NCBI GenBank assembly: GCA_037126765.1 | Contig: JBBCBC010000007.1 | Coordinates: forward strand, 29,273,667-29,337,666 | Source: Stenogyne calaminthoides | Taxonomy: Eukaryota > Streptophyta > Magnoliopsida > Lamiales > Lamiaceae | DNA: 64,000 bases | Reading direction: 5' to 3' | Shown here: in pieces, positions 12,549 to 23,972 of the stretch | Layout of the letters: each line of letters opens with the position of its first letter | Numbering within the stretch: the stretch's first letter is position 1 | Translations under genes and position numbers: made by a program | Notes under the pieces: generated by a model | The model's database searches: none | What the model saw: the letters and a program-made list of their open reading frames with translations, nothing else | What the model was told of the DNA's origin: nothing

Positions 12549-12889
12549 TCTGTTCAGATGCTTAGGCTTTTGTGCAGCCGGTCTAAATCTTTGTTGACTC
12601 GGGTTCAGATAACCTTTACCCTTAGGCAAGTGAGGTTCAGGTTATGCATCTTTGAATCTAGGTCTTTCAAAGATATTTGAGGACTTGGTCTCTTCTTTGA
12701 TTGAGAATGTCTCCGATGAGTGTTTTCTCATTTGAGGATTCCTCCGATGGTTCATGTGGAGCCTTTCGGTTTGCATTCTTAGCCCGAGGCTTTGAAGTAC
12801 TTGCTGAAACTTTCCAATCGACCGCTTTCGGGTTTTCTAGCCTTCACCTGAGGTTTGGGCTTTCTAACCTGATCATTCAGTTTTACTGA
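12546..12889 (-). pseudogene. Gag-pol linker region of element 1
   Basis: Basic, low-complexity coding-like stretch between gag and integrase, parallel to 22475-22981 of element 2. It includes a KGKGY and RPAAQKPKHLNRRPE-like segment. Frames are broken in 12660-12890, where the counterpart is also broken. No catalytic motif is visible. Confidence 0.6.
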
Positions 12890-14726
12890 GACCATAGGTC
12901 ATTTTCCCTTGTCTACAACCTTGGGCATTACTTCAGTTTGAAGTGTAGGTGCCACTGGTTTTACAAAGATAGTCTTCTTGCTACTTGATGCAGCATTTAG
13001 ATGACCTTGTGAGGTTCCCCCTGGAATAAATCCCAATCCAGTTTTTATAGTCACAGATCTCTGGTAACTCTGAATTTCATCTATTACATTAGATGCATTA
13101 TTCAATAGAGTTAACTTCTTCTGTGCACTATCCTCACAGTTCTGTAGAGTTTTATGCTTCTCAAAGAGGTCATTGAACTCAGTTCTGATTAGCTGAATCT
13201 CTTTAGTGGATTTCTCTAGCTTCTCAGTTAGGGACATTATCAACTTCTCTTTCTCTAAGAGTTGTACTTTCAGAACATCCAGTTCATCAGTAGCTCCCAT
13301 TAATTGAGAAGTGAATATTGCTAGAGTCTTTCCATTTTAGATTTTCAGCTTTTAGTTCCTTATTCTGCTCTTGAGTTCTATTTAGCAGTCCTTGCAAAAC
13401 AACATAGTCCTTCATCAGATTCTCAAAAGAATCCATCAGGTCAAAATGACTGTTTTCAGTGGAACTTGAAAACTCTTGTGCTAGTGTAGGAGCAACAACA
13501 GAGAAAGAAGAGTTTACCTCCTCAATGGCCATCAGACAGATGTCATCACTTTCACTGTCTGAGAATATCTCATCTGAAGAGCTAGATCCCTCCTCAGAAT
13601 GTTCTTCTTCTGCAACCATGGCCTCTTTGCTAGAGAACTTCTGGTCCCTTTTAGCTTGTCTTTCTCTTCTCTCCTTAGCACTCAAATCTGGACAATCATA
13701 CTGGAAGTGACCTTTCTTCTGACAATTATAGCATCTGTTGGTATCATCATCCTGATCATTTTCTTCTTTGGACTTGGAGTCCTTCTTTCTGGATGAAGAT
13801 CCTTCGGCTTTCAGGTCTTTCTTCTTCTCAGTTGATCTGTCCTCAGGTTTCTTCTGGTACCTGTGGTTCCTGTAATAGCTTTTATATTTTCCAAATCTGC
13901 TATTAAGTCTGTCAAACCTCCTTGCCATCAGTGCTAGCTTTTCCTCAAGCTCATCCTGATGTTTGGCATGGGGGTTCTCAGACTCTCTAGTCTTACAGGT
14001 TTTATCTTTGGCTTTTAAAGCCACATTTTTACTCGATGAAGAAGAATCATCTTTGCTGTCAGCCTTTTTGGATTTCTTATCAATTACAAATTCATAGGCC
14101 TTCAGCTCAGAGAAGACTTGTTGGTAAGGCATTGAGTTAATATTCTTGGTGTTTTCAATCACCACTGCATGAATATCCCATTTCTTAGAAAGACCTCTAA
14201 GAATTTTCAATGCAACTTCTCTCTGTGGATATTTCTTTCCAAGTGCATTAAGATCATTCATGATGCTAGTGAATCTGACTTCCAATTTGTCTATTGATTC
14301 ACCATCATCCATTTCAAAACTATCAAACTTTCCAATTGCCACTGAAAGTTTGTTTTTTTTATATGATCTCGTGCCTTGGCACATTCACAATAGTGTATCC
14401 CAAATTTCTTTAGCAGTATTACAGTGAGAGATCATTCCCATCACACCATCATCAATTGTCCTGGTATGGTGTGTCTTTTGCAATGTAGTCTAGATTGACT
14501 AACTTTCTCTCCTCGGGAGTCGGTTGTCATCAGACTTAGGAAATTCTGCTCTAGGATCAATTCTCTCATCTTCTGTTCCTCTGGGATTCACTACAGTAAA
14601 TTGGAATGGTCCTTGAGAGACCACTCTCCACATACGCTCATGTTTGGAATACGAGATGAGCCGCATTCTCGATCTCCATAGGTCATAGTTCTCCAATTGA
14701 GAACATGGGAAGTTTTTAGAAGACAT
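12890..14726 (-). pseudogene. gag of element 1
   Basis: Capsid and nucleocapsid protein. The start at 14726 (MSSKNFP) is chosen because all copies share it and it is followed by an ENYDLWRSRM motif typical of copia gag N-termini. The UBN2-like capsid core is in the 14384-13287 frame, and a CCHC zinc knuckle (C-X2-C-X4-H-X4-C) lies at 13733-13692. Acidic Ser-rich and coiled-coil-like segments follow, continuing in the 13300-12899 frame with a GLGF segment. At least two frame changes (near 14390-14500 and near 13300) interrupt it. The third copy (40929 onward) shows the same protein. Confidence 0.88.
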
Positions 14727-14843
14727 TTTTCCGATCTTTTGAAAAATAAAAGGTTTCAGCAAATAAGATCAGTTCAGATAGACCACAAGTATTTTTGAAA
14801 ATAAAACTTTGGTCAACACAACAGGTGGTCAAGTTGAACCACT

Positions 14844-14855
14844 ACTCTGATACTA
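14844..14855 (-). promoter_or_regulatory. Primer-binding site of element 1
   Basis: Just inside the 5' LTR the minus strand reads TAGTATCAGAGT, then AGTGGTTC. This differs by two bases from TGGTATCAGAGC, the sequence complementary to the 3' end of plant initiator tRNA-Met. Confidence 0.88.
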
Positions 14856-14857
14856 CT

Positions 14858-16807
14858 TGTTGGTCCCGGTGCAAATGAGTTTTACACGTGTATGGGGGGT
14901 GGGAATACACGTGTTCAGTGTTTTTAAAACTTTTTCTTCTTGAGGTCGAACTTTAGGTCGATAATCCTCAAGATTAGGTTACGAGAAGCACAGATCGCTC
15001 TGAGTCAAAGTTTCTCGAGACAAAGTGATCCTCACCGCTTTTCGATACCTCGAGATAATCCCAACCGAGTCCTGAGTGTCGAGATCCCGAGTTGCTTGGA
15101 TCGAGATAACTAACTTCATCAATCCTCAAATGAGATGGTAACTATCTGTTTTAGCTATTCATTAAATGCGGAATGATTGGCCCTTAGTTTAAACTCGTTT
15201 TTAAGCTTTCTTTGAAAACCTTCCTTTATGAAATAGTGATTAAGCCGTGATTCACTTATGCAACTTCGGTGGATTGATTCCAACCCAATATCGATGAAAA
15301 GTATGCTTTCAAAATCAAGTCAATGCAACGATTAAGCATACGATAAGGAAAGCAATAAAGAACACAACAATTATAGTGGTTCGAGACTCAAGCTCCTACA
15401 TCCACTCTCTCGATCCCTCGAGAGAAATTCACTATCAACTTCGAGCTTTACGACTACCTCGCGTGGTTTACTTACTCAACTCGCCCGAGTTTTTCGACTA
15501 CTCCGCGTAGTTTACTTACTCAACCCGACCTTGAGCTTTACGACTACCTCCGTAGTTTACGTGCTCAAACACAAACAAGCTTTCGGACTACCCATGTAGC
15601 TTACTAACTTCTCCTCTAGAGTTTTACGACTACTCCGCGTGGTTTACTAACTCTTTACAACTCTTCTCACCAACAAACACACTCCAACTACCTTCACAAG
15701 GGTTTGGGGTTTCTCGGTTGGTTTCAACTAGGATGAGATATCCTTTACAATAAAGCACAATGCAAAGGGTTAGGATATCTCGACTAAGCTTTGGATAATT
15801 CTTTATCAAGCTAGGCTTAGTATAGTGAGCTCTCTTCAATGTAGAAGCACTTGGGAAATTCTAAGTTTTTTCGAAAGTGCTTTAACTTTTGCAAGAATAA
15901 GTTTGAGCTCTTGAGTTATGCGTAAAATTTCCGTAACCTTACAATGTAGAGGGTCATCGATATTTATAGGCATACACCAAGGTCACTTTTGAAAACTATC
16001 CGTTGGAGAGACAACCGTGAGTTCCTTTTATGGTGTGTGAGAAACGGCTATATTTAGGGTTTGAAACTCCCTAACACGTTTTTAGGCAATAGCCTTTCAT
16101 GTAGCCGGTCTTCACTTTTTTGCGATCTGAACTTTTGTACATCGACATCCTTTTTCAATGACACATCCTTTATCGGTTAAGATATGGTGCGATGTTGTCT
16201 TCCTCTTTTTGACTTTTGTCTCCATTTAAAGGTAGACACCTTCAACGGCTCTTTTTTGGTTACAAACTCGAGTTTGATATAACCTTAACAACAACTTCCG
16301 ACTTAATTCCTTTTATGCCTTTTTTGAATGTCTTGGCAATACATAACTTTCTAAGGAATCACATTTTTCTCAGTATTGCATCCTTCAGATAGATATATTC
16401 AGTGCCTCAGAACATTCAGGTTTATACTGAGCATTCAGTACATTACTGAGTCATCAATAATTTTACTGTGTCATCAGTATTCTTGATCTTCAATCTTCAG
16501 TCTTCAGTCTTGAGTTTTCAGAGTCTTCTGAGTCTTCAGGGTCTTCTGAGTCTTTAGAGTCATCTGAGTCTCTTGGACCGATATCTTGAATCTTCGTCTT
16601 TGAGTCTTGATTCCTCAAGATCCTACCGAGTCTTCAGTACCTATCCTGAACCGTATCTGCTGACTATACATTCTGCAGATAACATCCTGAATATTCTAAA
16701 AACTGAATCCTGACTCAACTATCAAGATCATTCTGAACATGTCATACTCAGGGGTTTTTGGGATCAAATCAAAATCATATATCTTTTATTAAATTCATCT
16801 CCCAACA
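14858..16807 (-). repeat. 5' LTR of element 1
   Basis: 1950 bp, the promoter-bearing LTR. TATAAATA reads on the minus strand at 15968-15961, with TCCAACGG just upstream (16007-16000). The CACGTG hairpin lies at 14880-14916. Compared with the 3' LTR, many CAG and CTG triplets are reduced to CG or CCG between about 14940 and 16330, whereas 16370-16800 keeps them. That patchwork looks technical. Confidence 0.94.
15961..16007 (-). promoter_or_regulatory. Core promoter of element 1 (TATA and AACGG box)
   Basis: TATAAATA (15968-15961) with TCCAACGG about 31 bp upstream (16007-16000), both on the minus strand. The same pair occurs in element 2, the 43.5-kb unit and element 5. Transcription would run toward gag. 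Confidence 0.7.
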
Positions 16808-18534
16808 ACTACCCACTCATATTATCCGTTGGGAAAAACAATTACAATATCACACGAGGGTTGCGATAGAGAAAAATATTATAATACTATCCGGTGGGTC
16901 AGTTTTAGAGGGACGACGAAGCTGTGATACATGTAGACAACTTTAAAATGTTTCCGAAACATGGTTATAATAGGAAAATGGATACCCGAGTCAAAAGTTA
17001 TGGCCAAAACAGTTTTCACCATCCAATGGCCAAAACCCCAATCCCCGTTTCCAGATCCTCCTTCCGACATTGCTCATCCTTGAGATCAAAATTACAACAA
17101 GAACAAGCAAAACCGTACTACAGTGATCTATGAAAAAAAATTCCTATACTACCCACTAATATTATCCGTTGGGAAAAACGATTACAATATCACACGAGGG
17201 TTGCAATAGAGAAAAATATTATAATACTATCCGGTGGGTAAGTTTTATAGGGACGGCTAAGCTATGAGACATGTAGACGACTTCAAGACGTTTCCGAAAT
17301 ATGGTTATAATAGGAAAACGGACATCTGAGTCAAAAGTTATGGCCAAAATAGTTTTCACCATCCAATGGCCAAAACCCCAATCGCCGTTTCCAGATCCTC
17401 CATCCCATCCTTGTGATCAAAATTACAACTAGAACAAGCAAAACCCTACTACAGTGATCTTTGAAAAAAAAATTCCTATACTACCCACTAATATTATCCG
17501 TTGGGAAAAACGATTACAATATCACACGAGGGTTGCAATAGAGAAAAATATTATAATACTATCCGGTGGGTCAGTTTTATAGAGACGACGAAGCTGTGAG
17601 ACATGTAGATGACTTCAAGACATTTCCGAAACATGGTTATAATAGGAAAACTGACATCTGAGTCAAAAGTTATGGCCAAAACAGTTTTCACCATCCAATG
17701 GCCAAAACCCCAATCGTCGTTTCCAGATCCTCAATCCGACATCACTCATCCTTGCGATCAAAATTACAACAAGAAAAAGAAAAACCCTACTACAGTGATC
17801 TATGAAAAAAAAATGCCTATACTACACACTCATATTATCCATTGGGAAACACGATTACAATATCACACGATGGTTGCGATAGAGAAAAATATTATAATAC
17901 TATCCGGTTGGTCAGTTTTTGAGGGATGGCGAAGCTGTGAGACATGTAGACGACTTCAAGACGTTTCCGAAACATGGTTATAATAGGAAAACGGACACCC
18001 GAGTCAAAAGTTATGGCCAAAATAGTTTTTACCATCCAATGGCCAAAACCCCAATCGCCGTTTCCAAATCCTCCATCCGACATCGCTCATCCTTGCGATC
18101 AAAATTACAACAAGAACATGCAAAACCCTACTATAGTGACCTATTTAAAAAAATGCCTATACTACCCACTAATATTATCCGTTTGAAAAAATGATTACAA
18201 TATCACACGAGGGTTGTATAGAGAAAAATATTATAATACTATCCGATGCGTCAGTTTTAGTGGGACAACAAAGCTATGAGACATGTAGACTTCAAGAAGT
18301 TTCCGAAATATGGTTATAATGGGAAAACGGACACCAGAGTCAAAAGTTATGGCCAAAATAGTTTTCTCCATCCAATGGCCCAAACCCCAATCGTCGTTTC
18401 CGGATCCTCAATCTGACATCGCTCATCCTTGTGATCAAAATTACAACAAGAACAAGAAAAATCCTACTACTGTGATCTATGAAAAAAATATGCCTTTACT
18501 ACCCACTCATATTATCCGTTGGGAAAAACGATTA
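16808..18534. repeat. Satellite array segment 2
   Basis: About five monomers, beginning with the right copy of the ACTAC target duplication. The first two continue the tetrameric order of segment 1: 16879-17070 is the third copy of the type at 98 and 1457, offset by 1,362 bp once element 1 is removed. One monomer near 17399 lacks about 8 bp. The array is cut at the bases GATTA by element 2. Confidence 0.96.
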
Positions 18535-20479
18535 TGTTGGGAGATGAATTTTAATAAAGATTTATGATTTTGATTAGATCCCAAAACCCCTGAGTATGAC
18601 ATGTTCAGAATGATCTTAATAAGTTGAGTCAGGATTCAGTTTTTAGAATATTCAGGATGTTATCTGCAGAATGTATAGTCGGCAGATATAGTTCGGATAA
18701 TTCTTCAAGACTCGATGGATCTTGAATAAATCAAGACTCGGCGAGAAGACTCGAAAGATATCACGAAGATAAACTACAAAGACTCAGAAGACCCTGAAGA
18801 CTCAGAAGACTCTGAAGACACAAAGACTGAAGACTGAGAAACTAAAGATCAAGAATCTCAAGACACAATAATTCTCAAGAATCGATGATGTCTTGAATGC
18901 TCGATATGAACCTCGAATGTTCCGAGGCAATCAATATATCTATCTGAAGGATGCAATCTTTGAGAAGATCGCGATTCCTTAGAAAGTTAGATATCCGCCA
19001 AGACATTCAAATGCGCATAAAAGGAACTAAGTCGGCGTGTTGTTAAGGTTATATCAAACTCGAGTTTGTAACCAAAAAAGAGCCGTTGAAGGTGTCTACC
19101 TTTAACCGAGACAAAAGTCAAAAAGAGAAAGACAACATCAGATTATATCGACATCGACAAAGGATGTGTCTCTCTGAAAAAAGATGTCAGATGTACAAAA
19201 GTTCCAGACTGCAAAAAGTGAAGACCGGCTACATGGAAGGCTATTGCCTAGAAAGTGTTAGGGAGTTTCAAACCCTAAATATAGCCGTTTCACACACCAC
19301 AAGAGGGAACTCACGAAGCTGTCTCTCCAACGGATAGTTTTCAAGAGTGACCTTGGTGTATGCCTATAAATACTGGTGACCCTCTACATTGTAAGGTTAC
19401 GGAAATTTATACATAACTTAAGAGCTCAAGCCTATTCTTGTAAAAAGTTAAAAGCACTTTCGAAAAAACTTAGAATTTCCCAAGTGCTTCAATATTGAAG
19501 AGAGCTCACTATACTAAGCCTAGCTTGATAAGAATTATCCAAAGCTTAGTCGAGATATCCTAACCCTTTGCATTGTGCTTCATTGTAAAGGATATCTCAT
19601 CCTAGTTGGAAACCAACCAAGAAACCCCAAACCCTTGTGAAGGTACTTGGAGTGTGTTTGTTGGTGAGAAGTGTTGTAAAGAGTTAGTAAACTACGCAGA
19701 GTAGTCGAAAAACTCTAGAGGAGAAGTTAGTAAGCTCTGGGGTAGTCCGAAAGCTGTGTGTGATTGAGTAAGTAAACTACGAGGTAGTCGAAAGCTCAAG
19801 GTCGGGTTGAGTAAGTAAACTACGTGGAGTAGTCAGAAAACTCAGGGCCGAGTTGAGTAAGTAAACTACGAGGTAGTCAGAAAGCTCATAAGTTGATAGT
19901 GAATTTCTCTCAAGAGCTCTGAGAGAGTGGACGAGGAGTTTGAGTCTCCGAACCACTATAATTGTTTGTGTTCTTTATTGCTTTCCTTATCCGTGGCTTA
20001 TCTCGCTGCATTGACTTGATTTTGAAAGCATACTTTTATTTGATATTCAGTTGGAATCAATCCAATTGAAGTTGCATAAGTGAATCACAAATTTAATCAC
20101 TATTTCATAAAGGGAAGGTTTTTCGCAAAAGCTTAAAACGAGTATAAACTAAGGGCCAAACCATTCCGCTGACAACCGAGTAGCTAGAACAGATAGTTAC
20201 CAAACCGAACGTTCTTCGAGGGTTCGATAAGTTAGTTATCCGATCCAAGCAACCGGGATCTCTCGACACTCGGGACTCGGTCGGGATTATCTCGAGGTTT
20301 ACGAAAGCACTCGGATCACTGTCTCGATGAGACTTTGACTCGAGACCGATCCGTGCTTCTCGAAACCTAATCTTGAGGATTATCGACCCAAGTTGACCTC
20401 GAAGAAGAAAAAGTTTTAAAAACACTTGAACACGTGTATTCCCCCATACACGTGTAAGACTCGTTTGCACCGACCAACA
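18535..20479 (+). repeat. 5' LTR of element 2
   Basis: 1945 bp, TGTTGGGAGATG to CGACCAACA. U3 holds GAAGACTCA-type repeats (18770-18830). Three AACGG boxes precede TATAAATA (19365-19372). The 3' part ends in the CACGTG inverted repeat (about 20424-20460). It is highly similar to 38857-40796. Confidence 0.94.
19080..19372 (+). promoter_or_regulatory. LTR promoter with three AACGG boxes and TATA
   Basis: AGCCGTTGAA (19081-19090, reverse), TAGCCGTTTCA (19282-19292, reverse) and TCCAACGG (19326-19333, forward) precede TATAAATA at 19365-19372. AACGG is the core of the plant mitosis-specific activator (MSA) element YCYAACGGYYA bound by MYB3R proteins. The motifs are seen; a cell-cycle role is inference. 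Confidence 0.6.
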
Positions 20480-20481
20480 AG

Positions 20482-20492
20482 TGGTATCGAGC
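20482..20492 (+). promoter_or_regulatory. Primer-binding site of element 2
   Basis: TGGTATCGAGC follows the LTR by two bases. It is TGGTATCAGAGC (initiator tRNA-Met complement) lacking one A in a CAG triplet, the same kind of change seen throughout this region. GGTGGTTC follows, as in the other Sirevirus-like copies. Confidence 0.88.
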
Positions 20493-20609
20493 GGTGGTTC
20501 AACTTGACCACTGGCTGTGTTGACCAAAGTTTTATTTTCAAAAACACTTGTGGTCTATCTGAACTGATCTTATTTGCTGAAACCTTTTATTTTTCAAGAG
20601 ATCAGAAAA

Positions 20610-22440
20610 ATGTCTTCTAAAAAACTTCCCATGTTCTCAGTGGAGAACTATGACCTATGGAGATCGAGAATGCAGGCTCACCAGATTCCAAACATGAGCG
20701 TATGTGGAGAGTGGTCTCTCAAGGACCATTCCAGTTCTTGTAGTGAATCCCGGAGGAAATGAAAGATGAGAGAATTGATCATAGAACGAAATTTCCTAAG
20801 TCTAATGACCAACCCGACTCTGAGGAGAGAAAGTTAGTCAATCTAGACTACATTGCAAAAGACACACTATACAGCACAATTGATGATGGTGTGATGGGAA
20901 TGATCTCTCACCGTAATATCTTGCTAAAGAGATTTGGGATACACTACCGTTATGTGCCAAGGCACAAATCATATAAAAAAAAACAAACTTTCGGTGGGCA
21001 ATTGGAAAGTTTGACAGTTTTTGAAAATGGATGATGGTGAATCAATAGACAAAACCGAAAGTCGATTCACTAGCATCATGAATGATCTAAATGCACTTGG
21101 AAAGAAATACCCACAGAGAGAAGTTGCATTGAAAATTCTTAGAGGTCTATCTAAGAAATGGGATATTCATGCAAAGGGTGATTGAAAACACCAAGAATAT
21201 TAACTCAATGCCTTACCAACAAGTCTTCTCTCGAAATTTGAAAGCCTATGTGAATTTGTAATTGATAAGAAATCCAAAAAGGTCGACAAAGAAAGATTCT
21301 TCTTCATCGAGTAAGAATGTGGCCTTAAAAGCCAAAGATAAAACATGTAAAACTAGAGAGTCTCGAGAACCCCCATGCCAAAAATCGGGATGAGCTTGAG
21401 GAAAAGCTAGCAAGATCGATGGCAAGAAGGTTTGATAGACTCAATAATAGATTTGGAAAATACAAAAACTATTAGAGGAACCACGGTACGGAAGAAACCC
21501 GAGGACGGATCAACCGAGAAGAAGAAAGAAAGACTGAAAGTCAAGGATCTTCATCCAAAAGAAAGGACTTCAAGTCCAAAGAAGAAAATGATCGGGATGA
21601 TGATGCCAACAGATGCTATAAATCGCCGGAAGAAAGGTCACTTCGAAAGATGATTGTCCGTGATTTGAGTGCTAAGGAGAGAAGAGAAAGGCAAGCTATA
21701 AGAGACCGTGGTTCTCAAGCAAAAAATGCCATGATTGCGAAAGAAGAACACTCGAGGAGGATCTAGCTCTTCGGATGAGATATTCTCGACAAAGGAAAAG
21801 TGATGACATCCGTCGATGGCCATTGAGGAGGTAAACTCTTCTTTCTCTGTTGTTGCTCCTACACTAGCACAAGAGTTTTCAAGTTCCACCGAAAAATCAT
21901 TTTTTGACTTGATGGATTCTTTTCGAGAATCGATGAAGGACTATCTTTGTTTTGCAAGGATCGCTAAATCAAACTCAAGAGCGTAATAAGGAACCGAAAA
22001 TCTAAAATGGAAAGACTCTAGCAATATCGAAGTCACTTCTCAATTAATGGGAGCTACTTGATGAACTGGATGTTCTCGAAAGTACAACTCTCGAGAAAGA
22101 GAAGTTGATAGTGTCCCTAAATCGAAAAAGCTAGAGAAATCCATCAAGAGATTCAACTAATCGTAATCGAAGTTCAATGACCTCTCCGAGAAGCATAAAA
22201 CTCTACAGAATCATGAGGATAGTGCACGTAAGAAGTTAACTCTATTGAATAATGCATCTAATGTAATAGATGAAATTGAGTTACCGAGAGATCTGTGACT
22301 ATAAAATCTGGATTGGGATATATTCGGGGGAACCTCACAAGGCCATCTAAATGTTTGTGTCGAGTAGCAAGAAGACTATCTTTGTAAAACCAAATGGCAC
22401 CTACACTTCAAACTCAAGAAATGCCCAAGGTTGTAGACAA
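20610..22440 (+). pseudogene. gag of element 2
   Basis: Starts at ATG 20610 with the same MSSKKLP and ENYDLWRSRM beginning as the other copies. The UBN2-like core lies at 20860-21250, and a region equivalent to the CCHC knuckle at about 21610-21660, where only fragments of the Cys/His pattern survive. The coiled-coil-like C-terminal part follows to 22440. The frame changes every 50-150 bp. Direct comparison with the copy at 40929-42120 shows many breaks at triplets that read CAG or CTG there and CG, CCG or CGG here, so much of the decay may be technical. Confidence 0.8.
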
Positions 22441-22474
22441 GGAAAAAGGACCTATGGTCTCGAAAGAAAACTGA

Positions 22475-22981
22475 ATGATCGGGTTAGAAAGCCCAAACCT
22501 CGGTGAAGGCAAGAAAACCCGATCGGTCGGATTCAGAAAAAGTTTCGAGCAAGTACTTCAAAGCCTCGGGCTAAGAATGCAAACTGAAAGGCTCCACATC
22601 GAACCATCGGAGGAATCCTCGATGAAAACACTTTCGGCGAGAGACATTCTCAATCAAGAGACCAAGTCCTCGAGATCTTTGAAAGACCCAGTTTCAAGAT
22701 CTGCACAACCCGAACCTCACTTGCCTAAGGGTAAAGGTTATCCGAACCCGTGTGATCAAAGTTTTAGACCGGCTGCACAAAAGCCTAAGCATCTGAACAG
22801 AAGGCCTGAACCAAAGAAGAACTCTAAGGCACAGGTTCATGCTAAAGCTAGCACATATATACAGAAAACTGCTAAGGCACCCAGAGTAGTGGATGTATAT
22901 GTTGATGTTTATGGAAGACAAATTAGCCACTCTAAAGTGATTAGAGTTGTCGGCGATTTGGATTCCGAAAGGGTCAAATAA
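22475..22981 (+). pseudogene. Gag-pol linker of element 2
   Basis: One open frame of 168 codons, basic and rich in Ser, Pro and Lys, joining gag to protease. It includes the RPAAQKPKHLNRRPE-like segment shared with element 1, then about 55 residues that element 1 has lost. No catalytic motif. It has no start of its own in the polyprotein context. Confidence 0.65.
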
Positions 22982-23059
22982 CCTCGTAGGACCCTACACA
23001 AAAATGGGTACCTAAGAATTGATCTGTTTTTCGGGAGGAAAACCAGGGGCACTAAGCTG

Positions 23060-23227
23060 ATGAAAGATCACATGGCACTGATGAGCATAGATGAAAAAGC
23101 TCCTGATGTATGGTATCTTGACAGCTGATGCTCAAGACATATGACAGGATTCAAGAAGATGCTCAGTGACTATGTTGAACAAAGAGGCCCACAGATCACT
23201 TTTGGAGATAACTCCAAGGGATGATCG
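23060..23227 (+). pseudogene. Protease region of element 2, stop at the catalytic Gly
   Basis: Aspartic protease that would process the polyprotein. The active-site segment reads Tyr-Leu-Asp-Ser-stop-Cys-Ser-Arg-His-Met-Thr-Gly (Asp codon 23120-23122, TGA 23126-23128). Copia proteases have Asp-Ser/Thr-Gly here, so the conserved Gly codon is replaced by a stop. A FGDNS-like segment follows, and the frame then breaks near 23223. This is the part missing from element 1. Confidence 0.8.
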
Positions 23228-23972
23228 AAGATATGGAACTTTGGAAGTCGACTCGATTCATATCCATGGTGTTTCATATGTATCCGGATTGAAGCATAAC
23301 TTGTCATCAATTAGCCAATTACGTGATAAGGGTTTCAATGTTGAGTTCTCCAAGAACTTATGCTTTGTGAAAGATGATACATCACGTAAAATTATTGACC
23401 GGGTACAAGAAAAGGGAAATGTATCTCTTGGTCGATTGGAGTTCAACTCCTAAAGATACATGTTTAATTGCTAAAAGTTCCACAGATACCAGTTGGTTAT
23501 GGCATAAAAGAATGAATCACCTAAACTTCAAAACCCTGAACAAGCTTGCAAGATTAGCTCTTGTGAGAGGGTTGCCTAATGAAGTGTTCAGTAAGGAACA
23601 CATTTGTGATGCGTGCGAGAGGAAAACAAAGTCAAAGCATCATTTAAAAACAAAGTAGAAGTTTCTACTGAGAGAATACTTCAGCTTTTGCATATGGATC
23701 TGTTTGGTCCTATAACACCTGTGAGCACTAATGGCAGGAAATACACATTGGTAGTAGTTGATGACTACTCAAGATATACTTGGGTCATATTCTTACTCGG
23801 TAAGAAAGAGACTCGATAAAAGTCGCCCGAATTCATCGAAAAGGCTCAAGAATGAGAAAAAATCTGAGTGTGGTCAAAATCGATCGACAAAGGAACCGAG
23901 TTTATAAATCATATCATTTCGATTATTATGCGAAAGAAATGGAATTCTACATGAAACATCACCGCAAGGATT
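23228..23972 (+). pseudogene. Integrase, first part (element 2)
   Basis: Pre-integrase and integrase N-terminal sequence in frames 23166-23453, 23374-23658 and 23613-23819. WHKRMNHL and CDAC form the HHCC zinc site. MDLFGP provides the first catalytic Asp, and the second-Asp region is degraded near 23880-23900. Element 3 interrupts it at 23973, shortly before the third acidic residue. Confidence 0.85.

Larger units (their letters stand above)
2753..16807 (-). mobile_element. Full-length Sirevirus-like Ty1/copia retrotransposon (element 1)
   Basis: A 14.06-kb element in reverse orientation. It has two LTRs of 1916 and 1950 bp beginning TGTTGG and ending CCAACA, a tRNA-iMet-type primer site, a purine tract, and 5-bp target duplications. 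The order on the minus strand is gag, (deleted) protease, integrase, RT, RNase H, then a long third ORF. Integrase before RT makes it Ty1/copia. Long LTRs, the PBS followed by GTGGTTC, and an ORF beyond pol point to the Sirevirus lineage. Removing 14,060 bp (element plus one target duplication) restores the satellite phase. Frames are broken in many places, and protease is missing, so it could not move alone. Confidence 0.93.

Noticed and set aside
14940..16330. Deamination of methylated cytosines as the cause of CAG/CTG differences between LTRs
   Set aside because: Deamination would give TAG/TTG or CAA/CTA. The observed changes are loss or replacement of the middle A/T, giving CG or CCG.
16808..16860. 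CCGTTGGGAAAAACG in each satellite monomer as a CENP-B box
   Set aside because: It shares CGTTGG and a nearby AACG with the mammalian CENP-B box but not the required TTCG....A..CGGG core, and plants are not known to use CENP-B at centromeres.
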